In this document: positions 6,109 through 10,680 of the stretch, piece by piece | Layout: every line of letters begins with the position of its first letter | How positions within the stretch are numbered: the first letter of the stretch is position 1 | Assembly: GCA_018663485.1 (NCBI GenBank) | Contig: JABJQI010000073.1 | Coordinates: 1 to 10,680, forward strand | Source: Opitutia bacterium | GTDB taxonomy: Bacteria; Verrucomicrobiota; Verrucomicrobiia; Opitutales; Coraliomargaritaceae | DNA: 10,680 bases | Direction of reading: 5' to 3' | The notes under the pieces: model-generated | The model's input: the letters and a program-made list of their open reading frames with translations, nothing else | Database searches by the model: none | Told to the model about the DNA's origin: nothing | Translations under genes and position numbers: made by a program

Positions 6109-6866
6109 GGAAAAAAGGTATTGGTAGTTAGCTGGTAGCGCTTGTAGGCAGCACCGCGGGAGAGCAGGGAGGAGCGTTCCGCGTGCGGAACGCCAGTCAG
6201 AAAGCGTAGGAAGACATAAATACAAGCAGGCCCTAGCAATGTAAACGCCCATTGGTCCGAATGAATTGCGAAGGCGACATAAGCCCACCAGTGGAGCCAT
6301 TCAAAAAAATAATTCGGGTGCCTCGAATAACGCCACAAGCCTTGCTGACAAACTTGTCTTTGGTTTGCCGGAGCTGTGCGGAAATTTGCCAGCTGCCGAT
6401 CTGCGACGTGCTCACCGAGCAGAGCGCACAGGGCAATAGCGATGCCAAGCCAGTCGAACAGTCCCCATGGTGCGTCGATTGCTGTCATTGCGATACTGAC
6501 GGGACACATAAATAAGGTGACTAGCAGTACCTGTAACAAAAATAGCGGATAGTAATTACGCCGTGCGTGCTTACCCCAATGCGCAGTCAGGTAGGCGTAG
6601 CGCGGGTCTTCATTGCCGCTCAGCACGCGGTTGCAAACAAGATACGTCGAGAGTCGCCCTGACCAAATCAGTAGTACCGCCAACACCGCGTAGCTGCGCA
6701 GTGTGGGTTCCGTGATGTTCGCAAGATACCCAACCGCAGCTATGCCGAGGCCCGCTGTCCAGACCACGTCAACCAGCGCCATGAGGTGAATTCGCCAGGC
6801 GATCAGGTAGGTGACTGTCGCTGCAAAGAAGCCAAAACTAAGCAGTGCCAACCAGTAATTACTCAA
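6078..6866 (-). CDS. DUF1295 / steroid 5-alpha-reductase-like membrane protein
   Basis: This is a 262-residue multi-pass membrane protein with several hydrophobic segments. The C-terminal hallmark GLWRYSRHPNYFFEW (about 176-190) is the conserved core of the DUF1295 and 5-alpha-reductase/isoprenylcysteine methyltransferase superfamily. Related enzymes reduce double bonds using NADPH, so a reductive step on an unsaturated or modified acyl chain is plausible but unproven. The start is TTG at 6866, preceded by AAGGAGG at 6878-6872 with a 5-nt spacer. The TTG overlaps the TAA of the desaturase gene. An in-frame ATG at 6905 would add 13 charged residues and lacks a ribosome binding site. The C-terminus overlaps the CFA-like gene start. 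Neighbours and overlaps indicate one operon. Confidence 0.88.
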   Translation of the reverse strand: MSNYWLALLSFGFFAATVTYLIAWRIHLMALVDVVWTAGLGIAAVGYLANITEPTLRSYAVLAVLLIWSGRLSTYLVCNRVLSGNEDPRYAYLTAHWGKHARRNYYPLFLLQVLLVTLFMCPVSIAMTAIDAPWGLFDWLGIAIALCALLGEHVADRQLANFRTAPANQRQVCQQGLWRYSRHPNYFFEWLHWWAYVAFAIHSDQWAFTLLGPACIYVFLRFLTGVPHAERSSLLSRGAAYKRYQLTTNTFFPWKPHQPDQP

Positions 6867-7776
6867 CGCGCCCTCCTTCGGCCGAGCTTTGCTCCGCTTC
6901 GGCATAAATTGCCTTTGGGTAGACTTTTAAGTCCCAGACAAGTCCCAGCTTTTCGAGCCCGCACAGCAATAGATACGATAGGTCGAACTCCCACCAATAC
7001 ATGCCTTGTCGAGCCGAGAGTGGCCAACGATGGTGGTTGTTGTGCCAGCCTTCGCCAAAGGTGAGTAGTGCAACCCAAAAGCTATTGCGGCTTTCGTCGT
7101 CGTTGTTGAAGCGCTTATTGCCGACGATGTGCGTGACCGAATTGACGCAGAAGGTGACGTGATAAACGAGGATCGTACTGAGAAAGAAGCCCCACATTAC
7201 CATTTGTATGCCACTCGTGCCGAGTGCCGGATAATAAGTGTTCAAGCAGGCGCCAATGACGTAGAGCACGCTGATTAATGAGGCGACTGGTAAAATGTGA
7301 AAGCGATCGATGAAGCGCAGCTCAGGATATTTGCTCAAATCCTTGATTCGGTCATGCTGAATCGTGCCATAGGCGCGGCACAGTATCCAGCCGATGTGGG
7401 CCCAAAAGGCATCTTTGACTACAGGCGAGTGAATGTCTTCTGGCTGATCGGAGTGTTGATGATGATGGCGGTGGTTCGCTGCCCACCACATGGGGCCAAG
7501 TTGAGCCGCTGATGTGCCGACCCAGGCCATAATAAATTGAAAGACTCGGCTTGTTTTAAACGAGCGGTGCGAGAAGTATCGATGAAAGCCAGCAGTCAGT
7601 GCGAACACACGCACCACGTATGTGATCAACAGGGCAATCACTGCTGCCCAACTAAAACCAGTGAACAATGCGCCAAGTGCCAATAGATGCATCACAAAGA
7701 TCGGCGATGAAGCCATTAACAAGCGGTTGTCTTCATCTTTTGCGGCGTGTTTTATGATTTTACTCAGCTTTTTCAT
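6859..7776 (-). CDS. Membrane fatty acid (acyl-CoA type) desaturase
   Basis: This 305-residue membrane protein has the three histidine boxes of the integral-membrane di-iron desaturases: HRYFSH (65-70), HRHHHQHSD (102-110) and HNNHHRWP (245-252), plus the extra His in NSVTHIVGNKRF (His216). Hydrophobic segments flank the boxes as in stearoyl-CoA delta-9 desaturases. It would use O2 and electrons from a separate carrier to insert a cis double bond into a saturated acyl chain. As first gene of an operon ending in a CFA-like methyltransferase, it may make the olefin which that enzyme modifies (inference). The ATG at 7776 lies 18 nt after an ECF-type promoter motif and has no Shine-Dalgarno. The 3' end overlaps the DUF1295 start by 8 nt. 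Confidence 0.93.
   Translation of the reverse strand: MKKLSKIIKHAAKDEDNRLLMASSPIFVMHLLALGALFTGFSWAAVIALLITYVVRVFALTAGFHRYFSHRSFKTSRVFQFIMAWVGTSAAQLGPMWWAANHRHHHQHSDQPEDIHSPVVKDAFWAHIGWILCRAYGTIQHDRIKDLSKYPELRFIDRFHILPVASLISVLYVIGACLNTYYPALGTSGIQMVMWGFFLSTILVYHVTFCVNSVTHIVGNKRFNNDDESRNSFWVALLTFGEGWHNNHHRWPLSARQGMYWWEFDLSYLLLCGLEKLGLVWDLKVYPKAIYAEAEQSSAEGGRVE
6872..6878 (-). promoter_or_regulatory. Strong Shine-Dalgarno that fixes the TTG start of the DUF1295 gene
   Basis: AAGGAGG on the minus strand (6878-6872) lies 5 nt before TTG at 6866 and within the last codons of the desaturase gene. It is the strongest ribosome binding site in the window and makes the TTG start far more likely than the upstream ATG at 6905. 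Confidence 0.8.
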
Positions 7777-7794
7777 GTTGATTGATAAAAATGA

Positions 7795-7820
7795 ACGAGA
7801 GCGACTGTCGAACCTTACAG
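7795..7820 (-). promoter_or_regulatory. ECF-type promoter motif for the desaturase/DUF1295/CFA operon
   Basis: On the minus strand CTGTAAG (7820-7814) is followed by exactly 14 nt and CTCGT (7799-7795), ending 18 nt before the desaturase ATG. All 12 fixed bases and the spacing match the motif at 1556-1581, while the 14-nt spacers differ. No TATAAT overlaps this copy, which favours an alternative sigma over the housekeeping one. Confidence 0.7.
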
Positions 7821-7859
7821 GGATATTGTGAGTAAGTTCTTAAAGACTTCGGCCGATCA

Positions 7860-8324
7860 ATGTCAACAATGGCTAAAATACATCAACTTACTCGCGAACA
7901 TGTCATCAATACTGATCTGGAGACCGCGTGGGAATTTCTCAGTTCTCCCAAGAATCTCGACACGATTACTCCAGATGACATGCCGTTTGAGATCATCACG
8001 GATGTGCCCGATAAGATGTATAATGGGCTATTGATTGAGTATCGTGTCGGCATTCCGATCCTCGGCAGCCAGACGTGGTTAACTGAGATCAAGTATATCC
8101 GAGAGGGGCATTCGTTCGTCGATGAGCAACGCATTGGCCCCTACAAGCTGTGGTTGCACTATCACGAAATAACGAGCCATCCCGAAGGCGTGCGGTTCAT
8201 CGATCGCGTCAATTATGTGATGCCTTGTGGGCCCTTTGGGCAGTTGGCCCATTTGCTGTACGTTAAGAAACAGCTAAAGCACGTGTTCGATTATCGCGAT
8301 GTCGCGATGCGTGCGAACCTGTAA
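7860..8324 (+). CDS. SRPBCC-fold (START/Bet v1-like) protein
   Basis: The product has 154 residues. HQLTREHVINTDLETAWEFLSSPKNLDTITPDDM at the N-terminus and VDEQRIGPYKLWLHYHE, FGQLAHLLYVKKQLKHVFDYR further on are typical of the SRPBCC superfamily, whose members bind hydrophobic ligands in a deep pocket. Length is complete for a single domain; there is no signal peptide, so it is probably cytoplasmic. It is divergent from the desaturase operon, and its family is often found with acyl-chain or polyketide modifying enzymes, so lipid binding or transfer is a fair guess. Two ATGs are possible, 7860 and 7869; homologues as I recall them start near the second. Neither has a Shine-Dalgarno, and the TGTAA/CTCGT promoter motif is not found upstream on this strand. 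No convincing terminator follows. Confidence 0.82.
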   Translation: MSTMAKIHQLTREHVINTDLETAWEFLSSPKNLDTITPDDMPFEIITDVPDKMYNGLLIEYRVGIPILGSQTWLTEIKYIREGHSFVDEQRIGPYKLWLHYHEITSHPEGVRFIDRVNYVMPCGPFGQLAHLLYVKKQLKHVFDYRDVAMRANL

Positions 8325-8396
8325 CAGTTCGCGTCAGTGGCTGTCCGCATGACTGCCTTCGGGACGGCACCACCCTCGTGAACTTTTTGACCTGTA

Positions 8397-8468
8397 GGTA
8401 CCACTGGAGGGAACTGCACCTATGGTGTTCTAGGTATCACTTGACGGAAACACGCCTATAGTGTTCTA
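8397..8468. repeat. Two tandem 36-bp repeats leading into a REP array
   Basis: Unit 1 (8397-8432) and unit 2 (8433-8468) both begin GGTA[C/T]CACT, contain a CCTAT[G/A]GTG segment and end GTGTTCTA; their lengths are exactly 36 bp. The first bases of a third unit at 8469 (GGTATCACTGGAGGGAA) run straight into the REP hairpin. The repeats are non-coding and lie between the SRPBCC and transposase genes. Confidence 0.8.
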
Positions 8469-8473
8469 GGTAT

Positions 8474-8559
8474 CACTGGAGGGAAACGCTCCGTCGTTTC
8501 CAAACGTCAGATTGGCGGTCAAACCATCGGTGGAAACGACGGAGCGTTTCCCTCCAGTG
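8474..8559. repeat. Left REP array: two REP hairpins as a 29-bp perfect inverted repeat
   Basis: The arms 8474-8502 and 8531-8559 are exact reverse complements separated by 28 nt. Each arm contains a REP: tag GGAG, stem GGAAACG, loop CTCCGT, return stem CGTTTCC (8478-8501 forward, 8555-8532 reverse). The forward-plus-reverse pair is a BIME. The array lies just downstream of the RAYT gene, the expected place for its cognate REPs. Confidence 0.88.
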
Positions 8560-8593
8560 TTCATGCGTCGGATTGGGGGCCTTGAACCACCGG

Positions 8594-8616
8594 TGCAAAC
8601 GGCGGCGCGTTGGCTC
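8594..8616 (-). repeat. Degenerate third REP of the left array
   Basis: The sequence TGCAAACGGCGGCGCGTT (8594-8611) aligns with the second arm of the left array (TGGAAACGACGGAGCGTT) with several substitutions, and the spacer before it resembles the spacers in the right array. The stem is no longer perfect. Confidence 0.55.
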
Positions 8617-8650
8617 GGAGCGTGTCGCAGCGCGTGGAACCTTCCAAGAA

Positions 8651-9124
8651 TTAGTCATGCCAGATGAGAGGATTCATTTCACCTTGATAGGGCCATTTTT
8701 TCGCATGCTCTATAAGCTTATGGCGGACGGGGTTGTTGCTCACATAGGCCCACTTTGCGCTGTAGCTGTCACCTTTTCGTAGTTGTGTGTCCCATGCATC
8801 GATTTGCCAAATGGGTTGTTCACTCGGATCAGGCCAGACCTTCGAGGCACTCGATTTCCAGAATGCGGTCCAGCGCTTGATCGACAGGTGGTCATATCTC
8901 GCGGGCGAACAAAACAGATGAATATGATCTGGCATGATCACGTAGCGACCGACGACCCAATGGTCGGCACCTTGCCACGCGTTGCGGATGAGCTGATGGA
9001 CAGACTCGTTGGCTAGGATCCTCTTTCGCTTGTTAGTGCAGACCGTAAGAAAGATGATGTTCGAGCGATTCCCTATATCGTAAACAGGCTGCTGCGCTGG
9101 CTGTTTACGATCATGATACTCCAT
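8651..9124 (-). CDS. REP-associated tyrosine transposase (RAYT, Y1/HUH family)
   Basis: The product has 157 residues, a complete length for the family. The HUH motif is in YVIMPDHIHLFC, with His67 and His69 binding the metal. A C-terminal helix with SYSAKWAYVSNNPVRHKL carries the candidate nucleophile, Tyr121 or Tyr127. RAYTs are single-copy relatives of IS200/IS605 TnpA that cut and join single-stranded REP DNA and are thought to spread REP elements. Here the gene is bracketed by two REP arrays in the same orientation, both with the GGAG-tagged hairpin, which points to these as its substrates. No Shine-Dalgarno is seen before the ATG at 9124. The frame is intact and key residues are present, so the enzyme may be active. 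Confidence 0.92.
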   Translation of the reverse strand: MEYHDRKQPAQQPVYDIGNRSNIIFLTVCTNKRKRILANESVHQLIRNAWQGADHWVVGRYVIMPDHIHLFCSPARYDHLSIKRWTAFWKSSASKVWPDPSEQPIWQIDAWDTQLRKGDSYSAKWAYVSNNPVRHKLIEHAKKWPYQGEMNPLIWHD

Positions 9125-9142
9125 TTCTTATGAGTATGCATG

Positions 9143-9178
9143 CCTAACGCTAGAGGGCAATGCGGCTATGCTGTTCTA
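9143..9178. repeat. Degenerate 36-bp unit on the right side of the RAYT gene
   Basis: This segment aligns base for base, without gaps, to the 36-bp unit at 8397-8432: it keeps CT-GAGGG, CTATG and TGTTCTA at the same offsets. It shows that the tandem unit as well as the REP array is duplicated on both sides of the transposase. Confidence 0.6.
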
Positions 9179-9183
9179 GGTAT

Positions 9184-9265
9184 CACTGGAGGGAAACGCT
9201 CCGTCGTTTCCATGCGTCGGATTGGCAGCTGAAGCTTCGGTGGAAACGACGGAGCGTTTCCCTCC
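9184..9265. repeat. Right REP array: forward and reverse REP hairpins
   Basis: A forward REP (9188-9211) and a reverse REP (9265-9242) have exactly the tag, stem and loop of the left array. The stretch 9172-9212 is identical to 8462-8502 over 41 bp, so left and right arrays are direct repeats about 710 bp apart. The inverted-repeat arms differ only at the outer edge (CCATTG in place of CCAGTG). Confidence 0.88.
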
Positions 9266-9301
9266 ATTGACCATGCGCGTCTTGGCGGCTGAAGGATCAG
9301 T

Positions 9302-9325
9302 GGAAACGGGGGAGCGTTTCGTTGG
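9302..9325 (-). repeat. Degenerate third REP of the right array
   Basis: GGAAACG (9302-9308), an altered loop and CGTTTCG (9315-9321) keep six of the seven stem pairs, but the CTCC end is lost. Its position matches the degenerate third REP of the left array. It lies 46 nt downstream of the murA stop. Confidence 0.6.
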
Positions 9326-9370
9326 ATTCAGAACTCCCACAACAAGACGTGTCCGAAGTCGAAAGTTTCT

Positions 9371-10666
9371 TTACTCTTCGAGTAGCTCCCTTGGCATGTC
9401 TTTTTCGCTTAGGCGTTGGATCTTTGCGCCAATAGCGGTGAGCTTTTGCTCAAAGCGTTCGTAGCCTCGATCAAGGTGGTAAATGCGCTGGATCCAGGTG
9501 TCTCCGGAGGCAGCGAACGCGGCCAAAATCAAGGCAGCGGAGGCGCGTAGGTCAGAGGCCATTACGGGTGCACCAGAGAGCTGACTGGCACCTTTGATAA
9601 TCGCGCTCGGCCCTTCCATTGCGATGTCTGCGCCCATGCGCTGTAGCTCGGGCACGTGCATGAAGCGGTTCGGATAAATCCGCTCGGTGATGATCGAAAT
9701 GCCATCGGTCTGCGTCATCAACGCGCCGAGTTGTGCTTGTAAATCGGTTGGGTAGCCAGGGTGGGGTAGGGTGATGACGTCGACTGGCTTGAGCGAGCCT
9801 TCGTAAGGAAGGACACGGATGCTATTATCGCCTAATTCCATTGGCAGACCAGCTTCTTCGAGCTTGTCGAGAAATGCGCTAAGTAGTTTCGGCGCGATGC
9901 CCGTGATGGTGACGTCGCCACGCGTAATCGCGGCGGCGACGATGAAAGTGCCAGCTTCGATACGATCAGCGATGACGGCATGCTCACAGCCGTGGAGTTT
10001 TTCAACTCCTGTAATAATGAGCTCTGGGCTGCCGATGCCGTCGATCTTTGCGCCCATCTTAACGAGGAGGTTGCAAAGGTCGACTACTTCAGGTTCGCAG
10101 GCGGCGCATTCGAGGCGCGTGCTGCCGGGGGCGAGCACCGCGGCCATAACGATGTTGGCGGTACCCGTGACAGTGCTGCCGCTGCGGCCGCCGAGAAAAA
10201 TGGGGCCGCCTTTGATTGTGGAGGCATCGACGTGTACATAGCCGTTGGCAATTTCGACCTTACAGTTCAGCTTTTGCAGGCCCTTAATGTGCAGGTCGAT
10301 CGGCCGGGGGCCGATCACGCAGCCCCCAGGGATCGATACTTCAGCTTTGCGCATTCGCGCTACGAGGGGACCGAGTAGGCAAACCGAGGCGCGCATTTTA
10401 CGCACTAATTCATAAGGCGCAATATGAGTGATCTCTTTGGCTGTGATCTCCCATGTGCCTGGCTCGGGTTGCACTGTTTCGGCGCCGACATGCTGCAGGA
10501 TTTCGATCATGAAGCGCATATCGCTCAGATCGGGGACGTTTTTTAGAACGACCGTCTCTTCGGTTAGTAGGGTGGCGGCGAGGATCGGCAGAGCCGCGTT
10601 TTTTGCGCCGCCGACTTCGATCGTGCCATTGAGTGGTCCGTTCCCGCTAACTTTGAAGACATCCAT
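9371..10666 (-). CDS. murA: UDP-N-acetylglucosamine 1-carboxyvinyltransferase
   Basis: This is a full-length MurA of 431 residues. It transfers enolpyruvyl from phosphoenolpyruvate to UDP-N-acetylglucosamine, the first committed step of peptidoglycan synthesis in the cytoplasm. Visible landmarks are Lys22 in VGGAKNAALP, the catalytic loop GGCVIGPRPIDLH with Cys116 (E. coli Cys115), PGYPTDLQAQ with Asp308, and ASDLRASAAL with Asp372 and Arg374. Cys at the loop position is the form normally inhibited by fosfomycin. The ATG at 10666 gives the usual N-terminus; only 14 nt of upstream sequence are in the window and no Shine-Dalgarno is seen in them. No intrinsic terminator with a T run follows; the REP hairpins beyond may mark the transcript end. 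The gene is unrelated to the lipid cluster. Confidence 0.97.
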   Translation of the reverse strand: MDVFKVSGNGPLNGTIEVGGAKNAALPILAATLLTEETVVLKNVPDLSDMRFMIEILQHVGAETVQPEPGTWEITAKEITHIAPYELVRKMRASVCLLGPLVARMRKAEVSIPGGCVIGPRPIDLHIKGLQKLNCKVEIANGYVHVDASTIKGGPIFLGGRSGSTVTGTANIVMAAVLAPGSTRLECAACEPEVVDLCNLLVKMGAKIDGIGSPELIITGVEKLHGCEHAVIADRIEAGTFIVAAAITRGDVTITGIAPKLLSAFLDKLEEAGLPMELGDNSIRVLPYEGSLKPVDVITLPHPGYPTDLQAQLGALMTQTDGISIITERIYPNRFMHVPELQRMGADIAMEGPSAIIKGASQLSGAPVMASDLRASAALILAAFAASGDTWIQRIYHLDRGYERFEQKLTAIGAKIQRLSEKDMPRELLEE

Positions 10667-10680
10667 AGTGTATGCGCTGC

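Noticed and set aside
6109..6300. N-terminal extension of the CFA-like protein to the ATG at 6300
   Set aside because: The added 64 residues lie in the DUF1295 gene, show no family similarity, and the shorter protein has the normal CFA-synthase length.
8474..9325. CRISPR-like array from the repeated GGAAACG elements
   Set aside because: The repeats are inverted pairs with homologous spacers and flank a RAYT gene; spacer diversity and regular direct repeats are missing.
9819..10378. Plus-strand frames of 140 and 132 codons opposite murA
   Set aside because: Antisense shadows of a full-length, well-conserved murA; composition follows the opposite strand.

Overview
The window looks like a chromosomal segment of a Gram-negative bacterium of moderate GC content. 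It carries a lipoprotein signal, murA and a group of lipid-modification genes. A Verrucomicrobiota (Opitutae/Puniceicoccales-like) host is my guess from the overall feel of the proteins and repeats. I cannot confirm taxonomy from the sequence alone.

Layout. Positions 1-390 hold the 3' end of a phosphofructokinase-family gene and a strong intrinsic terminator. Positions 400-900 are non-housekeeping DNA: two 77/78-bp tandem repeats carrying REP-type hairpins, an inverted third hairpin, and a possible 37-codon gene with a good ribosome binding site. Positions 900-8324 are a nine-gene lipid-modification cluster in five transcription units: (i) an NTF2/SnoaL-like lipoprotein (minus); (ii) a FAD-dependent amine-oxidase-like protein plus a DUF1365 protein (plus, 4-nt overlap); (iii) an ECF-like sigma factor plus a small zinc-motif anti-sigma candidate (plus); (iv) an acyl-CoA desaturase-like protein, a DUF1295 protein and a cyclopropane-fatty-acid-synthase-like methyltransferase (minus, overlapping genes); (v) a SRPBCC-fold protein (plus). 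Positions 8390-9330 hold a REP-associated tyrosine transposase (RAYT) gene bracketed by two copies of a REP array. Positions 9371-10666 are murA, complete.

How the genes may work together. The FAD protein, DUF1365, CFA-like methyltransferase, DUF1295, NTF2 and SRPBCC families recur together in bacteria and are linked to modification of membrane acyl chains (cyclopropane, methyl-branched or furan fatty acids). A reasonable model is that the desaturase supplies the double bond, the methyltransferase adds a carbon there, and the flavoprotein and DUF1295 protein carry out later redox steps. The product cannot be read from sequence.

The most notable observation is regulatory. The same bipartite promoter-like motif, TGTAA[G/T], then exactly 14 nt, then CTCGT, lies just upstream of the NTF2 gene, the FAD/DUF1365 operon and the desaturase/DUF1295/CFA operon. 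It has the form of an ECF sigma promoter, and an ECF-like sigma/anti-sigma pair is encoded in the middle of the cluster. This predicts a self-contained, sigma-controlled lipid-remodelling regulon. A second point is that the two REP families in the window share one architecture (GGAG tag, 7-bp stem, CTCCGT loop) while their stems differ by compensating changes.
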